Notes under the pieces: model-generated
The model's input: the letters and a program-made list of their open reading frames with translations, nothing else
Databases searched by the model: none
Told to the model about the DNA's origin: nothing
Position numbers and translations under genes: made by a program
Shown here: in pieces, positions 37,501 through 45,377 of the stretch
Position numbering within the stretch: position 1 is the stretch's first letter
Layout of the letters: the number at the start of each line of letters is the position of its first letter
NCBI GenBank assembly: GCA_001839685.1
Contig: MLAK01000931.1
Location: 1-45,486, forward strand
DNA from: Tritrichomonas foetus
Taxonomy: Eukaryota > Parabasalia > Tritrichomonadida > Tritrichomonadidae
DNA: 45,486 nt
Reading direction: 5' to 3'

Positions 37501-38935
37501 AGGAAGCTAGCATTTCATATTCATTACATTCTTTTGAATAATTTTTCACCATATTAAAAGCATCATTTTTGTTGGTCATTTGAATACAATCAATAATTGC
37601 AGAAATATTTCGTTTAATTGTTAATGATTTTGCATTTAAATGATCAATCAATGTTTCTATTGCTTCATCTGGCAATGTTCGAGCAATTGCATCATATTGT
37701 AAATCACAGAGAAGCTGTGCAGAGTCAAATTTATATGTTGTATGTTCAATAATGCGTTGTGAAGGTGGATTTTGGAGAATATTTAAAATTCTATAGCTTT
37801 CTAAAATATCATTTGTATTCGTTGAATTGTTTAGAAGAAAATTCGCGAATTTTTCAGCTTTTCGTTTATCACATAAAAATAGTTGACGTAATTTGACAGT
37901 GTCAAATTTCGAAAGACGAAAATGAAAAGTTTCATTCAAGTGATGAAAATCATCACTAGGGTTGTCTAAAGCTTCTAATTCCATTTCTCTTTCATCATAT
38001 TTTAAGTAAACATCAAGGAAAAGTGATATCATATAGTTATGCAAAATCGGTCCTAAAACTATTGATATGATTAAAATAATAGTTATCATCAAATTATGTA
38101 AATAATAATCAAAATCAGGAAATTGAACAACAACAAAATGCAAAATATGCAAAAGTACAAAAAAGAAAATTAAGATAATAGCCATCGTATTTGTGGTTGA
38201 TTGAAGATACGGTAGTTGAAGGGAAGAAATGCAAATGATTAAATTAAAAAGCATAGCAATTCCTAAAGAAATATAAGCGCCTTTTGTTGAATATAATTTT
38301 TGGAATATCCAACATTGCATATCTAAAATTCCACCAAGAACAAGAACCAAATTATGAGTAGTATTCCAAGTTTCAAAATAAAAATCCCTCATAAACATTG
38401 TACGAGAAGTAAAATAAGAGACCATGAGAAACAAAACAAATAATCCAATTGTTGTAATTATCGCAATAACCAAAAAAGGAAGTTCACTTTTATCATCAAG
38501 ATAAAATATGGAAATTCTTTGGACTGTTGCTGCTGACCAAATTAAAAATATTGGACATAAGATTTCAGTCATTATTCTAACAAATGTAACCATGCTGTTT
38601 TTTAGCATTCTTCCCGATTTCAGAGGAGATGCAACCAAAACAAAAGTACTAAATAGGATCATCAAAAGGAAAAGCAGAATTGACATCACACGATGTGGGA
38701 TGAAGTAGAGATAGATGATAATCTTGCAGAGGAACGCAAGACTTTCTATAATGGGATTCATTGTGTAAGTACTAACTAGAATGAAAGATGAAAAAATAGG
38801 AATTACTTGGATAAAAATTATAATATTCAAAATTGAATATAAAATGGACGGAAGGGGACGAGAGGAATTAAAAAAGTGACCAAAATGATTAAAGTAATAC
38901 CAATGCTCGAGCCCTTCCCAATTTGTCCAATCCAT
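34580..38935 (-). CDS. Polytopic membrane protein with PAS and C2-like adenylyl/guanylyl cyclase domain
   Basis: 1,451 residues. About eight to ten hydrophobic segments fill residues 28-320, then come a soluble helical region (325-560), further membrane segments near 566-586, 755-780, 860-882 and 1037-1055, a PAS domain (about 1098-1215: NPIIVIDSNRLIQDANMATVELFGY) and a class III cyclase domain (about 1230-1440). The substrate-site residues are intact: Lys1308, Asp1380 in FDVYGDAVN, Asn1387 and Arg1391. Both metal-site aspartates are replaced by glycine (Gly1267 in FIFIGIINF and Gly1312 in KIKIINGTYM). This is the residue pattern of the C2 half of mammalian adenylyl cyclases, so activity would need a partner that supplies the aspartates. 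It is probably a membrane receptor-like signalling protein at the cell surface or an internal membrane. The paralogue lies downstream, convergent. Confidence 0.9.
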   Translation of the reverse strand: MDWTNWEGLEHWYYFNHFGHFFNSSRPLPSILYSILNIIIFIQVIPIFSSFILVSTYTMNPIIESLAFLCKIIIYLYFIPHRVMSILLFLLMILFSTFVLVASPLKSGRMLKNSMVTFVRIMTEILCPIFLIWSAATVQRISIFYLDDKSELPFLVIAIITTIGLFVLFLMVSYFTSRTMFMRDFYFETWNTTHNLVLVLGGILDMQCWIFQKLYSTKGAYISLGIAMLFNLIICISSLQLPYLQSTTNTMAIILIFFFVLLHILHFVVVQFPDFDYYLHNLMITIILIISIVLGPILHNYMISLFLDVYLKYDEREMELEALDNPSDDFHHLNETFHFRLSKFDTVKLRQLFLCDKRKAEKFANFLLNNSTNTNDILESYRILNILQNPPSQRIIEHTTYKFDSAQLLCDLQYDAIARTLPDEAIETLIDHLNAKSLTIKRNISAIIDCIQMTNKNDAFNMVKNYSKECNEYEMLASFFLVHAPYSPQITHEIATYFNILRGDMEQSQTWLQNTDGLKRTSSSYSGYRSRLSVNLSSAKLSELNGLQRFNSQRALQKVTSNAYRGSIIFFACTFIIAMVCIFYDYDPSTIAFVISDMVSSASVQLSTFALAPLYNLFVLMADILSDCTPSNSKKFENLFNHVIIPFNSGVGQIITALELITKALRSINFDHKTQLQSYDEFTVTPVKGADVSLQMLMNQIYKLSETAPKGKCQFKYLQFVNEFMQKISFSFDPLLNLKESFFDYSFLSIDRYQKNHLRDFIILSVYLIVFLFIGFCYVEFAALIERKRFWTVFTELDGSDLDKYQKSLLQVQNKVDNSIFDLDPNLLAPDEVESPETDRLILTNELIPLPKPKKQFNSFPLATVITLILFLTVMFLYQYPIKSTLFLEIDLDNVSHLLQKIIIQHTYKVIEHTNRALYTAVPISTSLLENKEDLIAKFEDTYDFIDLKPYLDKRYTFFKDANEFLIELKNVRIESLIYGEKWFVFSLDDNYFNMVWLAFNNITGLSNQISEWYFDKHQELNTIRTIFSHSSKLILAILLIIYFHIILFKLKSYKCEFESLKSLVLILPSPYFLSTANIIEAFKRHSSQKVGSGRFQSRYIIKHSVNPIIVIDSNRLIQDANMATVELFGYKRDLLIRSDLKSLFDVNDTQSEDFFAQINFINDNNTQNLPTREFNLFALAQDGSKIPVNTILIQISDSENTDSPAFAVMLRDRTDFLKQDEEYRSMQHQVESLLLRIMPKVMVTKLLSNNQDLHFQVDRATFIFIGIINFNQWCKIHTHTEIMELLDIIVSVFDKKISYFKSLVKIKIINGTYMAAGGLFKEVSEKPHEVEMVEFALKCLKWMNKRNILAQTNIQLQIGINTGGPIIAGILGRDKPLFDVYGDAVNVAARLETSASSNEIQISEETAGALPEGMCTMRKRDHVMLKGKGEASTYIITIDRNRRSSSLFEF

Positions 38936-39717
38936 TTTTTATTTTGTTATTTTTCTCTTTTCAATTAAACTTTATTCATCATTCAAATTTCATTCAAAAA
39001 ATATTTTCTTTAAAGGTTGTGATGAATTAAATTAACTTCAATTTTCTGTCAACAAGCATTTTTCTTGAATTGTTTTTTTTCCACGTTATTATTAAAAAGT
39101 TCAAGATGCTCGTTGAATGAGAAATATTTACAAAGGCTATTCTCAAAACCTTTCAAAATAATTAAATCAATTGTGAACGGGAAATTCAAATTGTGATTCA
39201 ATTGCTCAGAAAAAAAATATTTCAAAACTCACTTTATGTTCCTCCGACTAATATTATTTTGTTATGAACTAACTTGAGATATTGATAAAAAACTATGATT
39301 TATTTAAGTTTTACTTGAAATAATGCCATTTGGTTAAAAAAGTTTCAATGTCAATCAGTTTGATAACTAACAATCTTTCTAAATATAGAAATAATAAGAT
39401 GAGAAGAAGTTAACATTAACGCTTTTTTCAATGAAAGATATGTTTCAACTCTTTACGATGAATCCTCATCCAAATTTTTATGATCATCTTACTTTCTAAT
39501 AATATATATCCAAACATAAACAGATCAATTAATCCTATTTTGTGATGATTTTTTGAGAATTTCACTCAACAAAAAAGGATTCTGAAAGAAAAATATTGCA
39601 TCAAACAAAAATGGATTTTTTCAAAATAAATGATATAATATCATTGATATTTCATTATCACTTTATGAAATCAGTAAATTACATAACTCTGATTTTATCA
39701 TGTATTCATGAAAAGAA
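38936..39717. other. AT-rich divergent intergenic region
   Basis: 782 bases between the cyclase-like gene (-) and a coiled-coil gene (+). I see no gene, RNA or convincing repeat. Near its right end an ATG (39700) in frame with the downstream gene reads three codons to TGA, and a second, out-of-frame ATG overlaps that stop (39708). This suggests that transcription of the downstream gene starts after 39710. Confidence 0.55.
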
Positions 39718-40686
39718 ATGACAAAATTCACCAAACATTTCACAAAAAAAATTGCAAACGTACGAAAGTTCAAAATGTTACAGAAGCAAGGTCTTATGAA
39801 TCCACGAACATCTAAAGAGGCCCATCGTTTTCTTCAAGCAGCAGTTGATAAAGGAGATTTTGAAGCAGCCGATAAATATTTTAATGATTATAATGACCTT
39901 CTATTATTTGAAGACGAAATGAACCTCGGTATGCGAGTTGCTGATTATTTCAAGGAAAATCAAACGCTTTCGACCAAACTAGAGAATAATTGCAAGCAAT
40001 TTGAATCCGATATACAGAAAAAAATTGATGACACTCAAAATGCGTATCAAAGGAAATTTGAGAAACTTCAACGAAAACAAGAAAAAGAACTCCACGAGCT
40101 ATCCGAAAAATGGCAGTCTTTAAGAGAAGAGAGTTCACAATCAGCAATGGCTGATTATCAGCAGTCTATTGTTACAGCTAAACTAATCGCTGGACAAAAC
40201 AGATTTAAAGAAGCTGCTGCAATTCGAACCCAGTCGATGAAATTACGAGTGGCTGCAACAACACAAAACAACGCACGAGTTGATGAGCATTTTGAAAAGC
40301 AATTGAAATTGATGCAGAACCGCCATAAAGTGGAACTTAAGCAACTAATTCAAAAAAGAAATAATGAAATAAGAACTTTACAAATAATGCTCGAAGAAGC
40401 TCCAAATCAAGCAGTAGATTGTTTCCAAGTTGAGAATGCTAATAATGTTGTAAATGTTGCTAAAAAGTTCAAAACCGACAGAAAAGTTCCACTTTCCCTC
40501 CAAATGCAAACAATTCATGGGAAAAGGCTTGATCCACAAGACGATGTAATGTTTGGAAATAATGTTGATGGCGTTTTCACACAAAGAATGACAAATATGA
40601 ATCAGACTTTAACTACCCCCATACCGATAACAGAAAATAGATCAACAAAAAAGAAGCCATCTCAGGCATCTTCTCGGTTATATTAA
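39718..40686 (+). CDS. Coiled-coil protein of unknown function
   Basis: 322 residues, basic N-terminus (MTKFTKHFTKKIANVRKFK). A helical hairpin-like segment (SKEAHRFLQAAVDKGDFEAADKYFNDY, about 33-59) is followed by a long charged coiled coil from about 75 to 225 (for example KFEKLQRKQEKELHELSEKW and HKVELKQLIQKRNNEIRTLQ). The segment IVTAKLIAGQNRFKEAAAIRTQS interrupts the coil and may be conserved in relatives. The C-terminal ~90 residues are polar and probably disordered, ending in KKKPSQASSRLY. No catalytic motif or membrane segment is seen. I do not recognise the family; a cytoskeletal role is plausible only from composition. The start is the ATG at 39718, because earlier ATGs are closed by a stop or out of frame. 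Confidence 0.8.
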   Translation: MTKFTKHFTKKIANVRKFKMLQKQGLMNPRTSKEAHRFLQAAVDKGDFEAADKYFNDYNDLLLFEDEMNLGMRVADYFKENQTLSTKLENNCKQFESDIQKKIDDTQNAYQRKFEKLQRKQEKELHELSEKWQSLREESSQSAMADYQQSIVTAKLIAGQNRFKEAAAIRTQSMKLRVAATTQNNARVDEHFEKQLKLMQNRHKVELKQLIQKRNNEIRTLQIMLEEAPNQAVDCFQVENANNVVNVAKKFKTDRKVPLSLQMQTIHGKRLDPQDDVMFGNNVDGVFTQRMTNMNQTLTTPIPITENRSTKKKPSQASSRLY

Positions 40687-41130
40687 AAATGGTGATTGTT
40701 TTTGTTTCATTAAAATTGAAAATATCAAAAAATTGTTTTGCTTTTAGATTTCCTTTTATCATATTTATGTCTTTATTTTGTTTGTTTATGTCTATTTCTT
40801 TTGGTTCTATCAACGATGTATTGGTAGTTACAATGTGAATTTATTTATAAGATATTCAAAGACGAATAATGAATATTTTGTGAATTTTCAACATTACCCT
40901 AATGGTTTTGAAAAGGAGTGATGTTGAACAAGTATCATAACGACAAGAAATACATTAAATTTTGTTTGTCTGTCATGATTGCTTCTACTTTTGTCTAATT
41001 GGTGATTTTATAAATCCTTTTGTGATGATTGTTGTGAATGCTTTCCATTATTCAGCATCAGCAATCAAATAAAAAAAGAAGGATAGTTGAAAAATTGATA
41101 TATTAATTACTTTTTATAGATACGGCTCTC
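40687..41130. other. Convergent 3' spacer, no gene seen
   Basis: 444 bases of T-rich sequence between the 3' ends of the coiled-coil gene and the SAM/zinc-finger gene. It has only shadow frames and no recognisable RNA or repeat. Confidence 0.6.
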
Positions 41131-41829
41131 TTATTTCTTTGGATTTCTACCATTAATTCTTCCACAAACAGGAATATGCCTTTTTGCGGCATCTGGCTGG
41201 AATTTTCGTCCGCAAAATTGACAGATGACTCGATTGTCCTTTTCTTGTATTTCTTGTGGGTCAACACTTGGCGTAGCTGCCATTGCCCTGCTTCCACGGC
41301 TAGGGACTTCTGTTGCACCAAATTGTGGATTACTTTTGCTTTTTGCAGTAGATGCACTTCTGTTTGAACGCGACGATCGGTGTGATGTACTGCTTTGACT
41401 TGAAGCATCATCGTCATCTGTCGGAGGGTTTTTCTGTAATCTGCTAAATTTCTTTGGTTGTTCTTCGACAACTTTTTTCGCTGGAGATTTCGGCAGTTCA
41501 GATCGCTTCGAAATGATACTTGGTCCAGTATCATCGGCGGCTAAAGAATCTGAGAATTTCTGATCAATAGATGGCGATGAAAATCGAGAAGAAGTAGATG
41601 CGGCTGACTGGGTGGGAATTCGATTATTGACGATATCTGCGAATCTTCTGATAAGTAAAATTCGATGGCCAATTCGAGTCACGCCCATTTCGATTAAATG
41701 CTCCTCTGTTATAAGGGGCAAATGAATACCACATATTTCGTTTTTAATAAATTCATGCGCATATTGACCGAATCCTAATGCTTTAATTTGTCTTGCCAAT
41801 TCGTGCGAATTCCAGTCGATGTAGTTCAT
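41131..41829 (-). CDS. SAM-domain protein with C-terminal C2HC zinc finger
   Basis: 232 residues. The N-terminal ~65 residues form a SAM domain (WNSHELARQIKALGFGQYA, then LITEEHLIEMGVTRIGHRILLIRRF), a helical bundle used for protein or RNA contacts and often for oligomerisation. The middle (about 70-195) is Ser/Pro/Arg-rich and disordered. The C-terminus has one zinc finger, CQFCGRKFQPDAAKRHIPVC, with spacing C-x2-C-x11-H-x3-C, as in the ZC2HC1/ZNF474-type finger, and then a short basic tail. It is probably a small adaptor; the partner is unknown. In other protists such C2HC fingers are often seen in flagellar or basal-body proteins, but nothing in this sequence proves that. It lies on the same strand as Rpn2, which is 380 bp upstream. 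Confidence 0.88.
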   Translation of the reverse strand: MNYIDWNSHELARQIKALGFGQYAHEFIKNEICGIHLPLITEEHLIEMGVTRIGHRILLIRRFADIVNNRIPTQSAASTSSRFSSPSIDQKFSDSLAADDTGPSIISKRSELPKSPAKKVVEEQPKKFSRLQKNPPTDDDDASSQSSTSHRSSRSNRSASTAKSKSNPQFGATEVPSRGSRAMAATPSVDPQEIQEKDNRVICQFCGRKFQPDAAKRHIPVCGRINGRNPKK

Positions 41830-42209
41830 TAAGTTTCAATTTTAAACGTCCACTGATCTGGAAGTAATTGAAAATCTCAATTCAAATTTCTATTCATCAT
41901 TATCTGATCACTAGAAGATAACTATTCCACAATGTTTAATAAATTATCATAAAGATAATCTCTTCATAATTTAAGCAAATTTTATTTTTCTAAATATTGC
42001 ATATTCTGGATTATCATTCAAATTTAATTCACATTTCGCTCAGCTGTATGTTTCTTATACACTAAGACATCAAATTTTAGAATATAAATCGAAAAGCCAA
42101 ATTTTCATAATTTCGTGTTTAAACAAAATTATCGAATTGGAAACAAGAATGAAAGTAATAAAAAAAAAGAAGAAGCAAAATTAATAATAAAAAAGAATTT
42201 TAATTAAAT
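41830..42209. other. AT-rich spacer between Rpn2 and SAM genes
   Basis: 380 bases separating two minus-strand genes. It contains the 3' flank of Rpn2, with A-rich runs at 42150-42210, and the upstream region of the SAM gene. I see no gene, RNA or notable repeat. Confidence 0.6.
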
Positions 42210-44870
42210 TTATTCATCTTCGCTAATTCTCTTTAGCATAATGACACCATGATGTACAACGTTAGTAATAGGCATGTAATTGAAGTCGATTTCAAGGTTG
42301 ATTGTTGAAATCTGGTTCAATGTAACTCTGGAATTATTATGAAGTTCTTGGAATTCTGGTTCTTCCTCTTCTTCCTTCTTATCTGTATCTGCATTTTCAG
42401 CAGGTGTGTTTTCTGTTTTACTTTCAGCTTTATCTTCTGTTTTAGCTTCTGTTTCAGTTTGTGTTGGTGGTTTGTTTTCATCTGTTGTAGCAGCTGTTGC
42501 TGTGGCATCTTCTGGCTTTTTATCTGTTGGTTTTGAGATGGAAAGTTGTCTAGCATCACCAATCTTTACGACTGGTGTTTCTGATGTGAATGAAGGTGGA
42601 TCAGCATAAAGGGAAGGTTTGCTTGATGAGAAGAAGTTCCATTCTGGGCATTCCAAGTTTTCATCAAGGCCGATGATTGCAGTTGGATGGAAAGAAAGTG
42701 TAAGCATGAGTGTAAGTGGATGCCAGTAAAAGAAGTTGCAGAACATTGCGAGACCAACTGTAGCAAGTGTTGAATTATCGCCAGAAAGAGTATTACAAGA
42801 AATAACAACATTCCTTCCTCCAGCATTCAAAATTCCATAAGCAATTGACATTCCAAATTGTTGAACTTCTTTTGTTGATTTGGAGATAAATTTCCTTAAA
42901 TATGCGCGGAAATCTTTGCAATAAGGAACAGCAACATCACTTTGTTCTTGTAAAACCATAGCCATTGCAATTGTTGCACTTTGTTTCACAAATGGATCCA
43001 AATCTTGAAGTAATGGTTTTAATATTTCGATTGCTTCAGTCATTCCTGTACCTGCACATGCGACACCTAAAGCAAGAGCTGCACCATTACGTACTGCTGG
43101 ATTGTAACTTTTTGCAAGAAGTTCAATCATACTTGGAACACGCTTTGGATTACGGCTTAAAACAAAACCAACACCGATTGTTGCAGCACGACGAACATAA
43201 TCATTAACATCACTGATTGCAACATGGAGTAATTTTTGAAGGGCGCTATTTGAATTTGTACCAACATAAGCAAGTGCTGTAACCCAAGCTGCTGCTTCAC
43301 GTAAGATTGGATTACGTTCTTTAAGGAGTTCTTCAACCAACATATCACTTTTGTCTTCAAGGCCATACATCATGAAAGCGAGACCAAGAGATGATCCACG
43401 CATGATTTTTTCGTGTTGGGTATTTCTGGCAATAGTAAGTAAATTGTTTAATTCATCACTGTTTCCACGTCCGAGCATGATTAAACCAGTTGAATAGCCA
43501 GCAGCTTCACCTGAAATTGGATCTGATTGTTGCAATATGTCATTTGCAATATCATAGTATTTTGGCTCTTGTGAGCCCATTGCAACAAGGCCTAAACCAA
43601 GACAGCCACCATGCTTGACTACTGCAGATTGGGTATTTTTGAGAGCGTTTGTGATTGTTTCAACAATGGAGTTATCCCAGAGGTAGTTGGCATAAATGAG
43701 ACCAAGTGCAAAAAGTGCGCCACCAAGTTGATGCATAGCTGTGTTTTTACGGAGATATGGGCCAAGAATGGTTAGGGCACTATCTAAGCGACCATTGTGG
43801 ATTGTGCCAATTGCTGCAACTGTCATGAATTCCGCCCAATCAGCTTCTGTTGAGTTGATAAACCATTTTGTGTTATTTCTGAAGAATGTATCATCGCCTG
43901 TGCCTGCATACATTAGAGCGTAGGAAATGACAGCTGATGTATGTACAAGTTTAGCTTTTTCGTCTGTTCCATCACGAAGGCCTTCAATAATTTGGATCAT
44001 ATCTTTATTGTAATTCTTGAAGAGGAAGTTTAGATAAAGATCGAGAAGTTTCTTGCGCTTCAATATATCTTTGATTTCTGTCATTTCTTCTGGAAGAGAT
44101 TCGATGATAACTGATCGGAATTTTTGGGATGCGTTTTCGGCTAATTCGAAGGCAATTTGATATGCAATAAGCCAATTATCAATAGAATCTGATTCTTTCA
44201 AACTTTGAATAAGCTGTGCTGTTGCGGCTGGATCATCTAATGAGTGATGAAGATGGCTTAAAACGAGTTTATCACAATTGTCGGCAGCGAATTCAACGAA
44301 CAGTTTGAGAAGAGAAGCTCGGTAGTCAATATCGTTGATTGTTCGGTTGGTAATTTTGATTGCGTGTGAAACTAATTGCGGAACAGCATGTAAAGCCGTT
44401 TGAATGTGTTCCAAAAAGCGGCACTCAATAGCAAGAGCAAGAGTCTCTCCATATTTTTTATCTACCACCAAATCGTCTAAAATTCGTTTAATCATAAAAT
44501 GCAAATTTTTCGAGGGTTCTTCTTTGTGTGCGTTAATAATTGAAGTGTATTGAGAAATTGCGTGCGAAACTATTGTTTGTGAGAAAGCAGAAGAATCGTG
44601 AACGTCGAAATTATTTTTCCCTTTTAATGCATATTCGACAGAAAGGTTAAGGTCGCCCATATAATAAAGAGTGCGAGAAGCGAGGTTTGCTGCGAGATCG
44701 TGACCGGAAAAATTCTCATCGCATGCGAGAGTTTTGATTAAGGAAATTTGTTCGGCAATTTGTGGCCATTCATCCTCAACAACTTTGATTAATTCACTTA
44801 TACCATGAATTTTAAAATCGTCGTCTTCATCTTCAAGATAAGATAGTAAACCTTGCGATGTTCCCCACAT
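42210..44870 (-). CDS. RPN2: 26S proteasome regulatory subunit Rpn2 (PSMD1)
   Basis: 886 residues, slightly shorter than yeast and human Rpn2 (about 950). The N-terminal helical rod (1 to ~390) starts SQGLLSYLEDEDDDFKIHGI, as the family does. The toroid of proteasome/cyclosome repeats runs from about 390 to 720, with repeated signatures such as HGGCLGLGLVAMGSQ, AAGYSTGLIMLGRGN, GSSLGLAFMMYGLED, RRAATIGVGFVLSRN and RNGAALALGVACAGTG. A Lys/Glu/Thr-rich linker (about 770-845) resembles the KEKE region, followed by the conserved C-terminal beta segment. Rpn2 is the scaffold of the 19S base and holds the ATPase ring, Rpn1 and the ubiquitin receptor Rpn13. All parts look intact. A CGGTC motif lies about 85 bases upstream of the ATG. 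Confidence 0.96.
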   Translation of the reverse strand: MWGTSQGLLSYLEDEDDDFKIHGISELIKVVEDEWPQIAEQISLIKTLACDENFSGHDLAANLASRTLYYMGDLNLSVEYALKGKNNFDVHDSSAFSQTIVSHAISQYTSIINAHKEEPSKNLHFMIKRILDDLVVDKKYGETLALAIECRFLEHIQTALHAVPQLVSHAIKITNRTINDIDYRASLLKLFVEFAADNCDKLVLSHLHHSLDDPAATAQLIQSLKESDSIDNWLIAYQIAFELAENASQKFRSVIIESLPEEMTEIKDILKRKKLLDLYLNFLFKNYNKDMIQIIEGLRDGTDEKAKLVHTSAVISYALMYAGTGDDTFFRNNTKWFINSTEADWAEFMTVAAIGTIHNGRLDSALTILGPYLRKNTAMHQLGGALFALGLIYANYLWDNSIVETITNALKNTQSAVVKHGGCLGLGLVAMGSQEPKYYDIANDILQQSDPISGEAAGYSTGLIMLGRGNSDELNNLLTIARNTQHEKIMRGSSLGLAFMMYGLEDKSDMLVEELLKERNPILREAAAWVTALAYVGTNSNSALQKLLHVAISDVNDYVRRAATIGVGFVLSRNPKRVPSMIELLAKSYNPAVRNGAALALGVACAGTGMTEAIEILKPLLQDLDPFVKQSATIAMAMVLQEQSDVAVPYCKDFRAYLRKFISKSTKEVQQFGMSIAYGILNAGGRNVVISCNTLSGDNSTLATVGLAMFCNFFYWHPLTLMLTLSFHPTAIIGLDENLECPEWNFFSSSKPSLYADPPSFTSETPVVKIGDARQLSISKPTDKKPEDATATAATTDENKPPTQTETEAKTEDKAESKTENTPAENADTDKKEEEEEPEFQELHNNSRVTLNQISTINLEIDFNYMPITNVVHHGVIMLKRISEDE

Positions 44871-44951
44871 GAAAATAGCACTTTTCTTTATAATTGGCCA
44901 GGAAAACGATTAAAAATTAATCAAATCGCTAAACTTGACCAACTATGAAAC

Positions 44952-44956
44952 GACCG
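44952..44956 (-). promoter_or_regulatory. CGGTC upstream motif of Rpn2
   Basis: On the minus strand this sits in TTTAAACGGTCG, about 82-86 bases before the Rpn2 ATG. It matches the AAACGG(T/C)C strings in the SRP72/SSU72 and dynein/coiled-coil spacers. It is a motif by eye only. The remaining sequence from 44871 to about 45158 is AT-rich with no gene that I accept. Confidence 0.3.
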
Positions 44957-45166
44957 TTTAAAAATTATAATTTTCCAAATTTTCAAGAAAAAAGTAACCT
45001 TGCGTTAAAATCCGACCAGTTATAAAAGTGAAAATAATTTCTTCTCTCTCTCTAAATTCTTTTTCTAAAATAATATTAAAAATATTATCAGTTTCATCGC
45101 TCCCTAAAATGTAATGGAAAATTATTTTGTTTTTGGGTAATAATTTTTTTCTAAGCCTCCTATATA

Positions 45167-45220
45167 ATAGGTCTACACTGTGGTCCACCCAAGTTTGGGT
45201 GAACCACCCCGTAGACCTAT
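45167..45220. repeat. 54-base imperfect hairpin
   Basis: ATAGGTCTAC (45167-45176) pairs perfectly with GTAGACCTAT (45211-45220). After a 3x3 internal mismatch, 45180-45191 pairs with 45196-45207 with one mismatch, leaving the four-base loop AGTT. It is GC-richer than its surroundings. It could be a terminal structure of a mobile element or a transcript hairpin. Confidence 0.85.
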
Positions 45221-45251
45221 CACGAACTATTCACGAACTTTCCTCACTACC

Positions 45252-45277
45252 GACATACACTAATGACATACACTAAT
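45252..45277 (+). repeat. Two tandem 13-bp units GACATACACTAAT
   Basis: GACATACACTAAT occurs at 45252-45264 and again directly at 45265-45277. Degenerate (A/T)ACTAATG strings continue to about 45338, suggesting a decayed minisatellite. Confidence 0.8.
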
Positions 45278-45377
45278 GACAATTACTAATTATTTACTAA
45301 TGATAACACGTATGGATATACTAATGATAACACTAATGTCAATCCTATATAAAAGGTCTACGAGGTGGTCACAGATG

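Larger units (their letters stand above)
45159..45361 (+). repeat. 18-bp direct repeat pair flanking an AT-rich block
   Basis: CCTATATAATAGGTCTAC (45159-45176) recurs with one change as CCTATATAAAAGGTCTAC (45344-45361), and both copies are followed within four bases by GTGGTC. The 167 bases between them hold a hairpin, an 11-bp tandem duplication of TCACGAACT (45220-45239), a 13-bp duplication and several further ACTAATG strings. This looks like a non-coding repetitive element or the edge of a satellite. No protein-coding part is visible. Confidence 0.8.

Noticed and set aside
38760..38780. Possible branch-point-like string (ACTAAC) hinting at an intron
   Set aside because: It lies inside an intact frame on the opposite strand, and no gene in the window needs an intron to stay open.
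44958..45188. 76-codon frame on the minus strand between Rpn2 and the right-hand repeats
   Set aside because: It opens with GTG, has no internal ATG, runs through the hairpin repeat and AT-rich sequence, and shows no recognisable motif.
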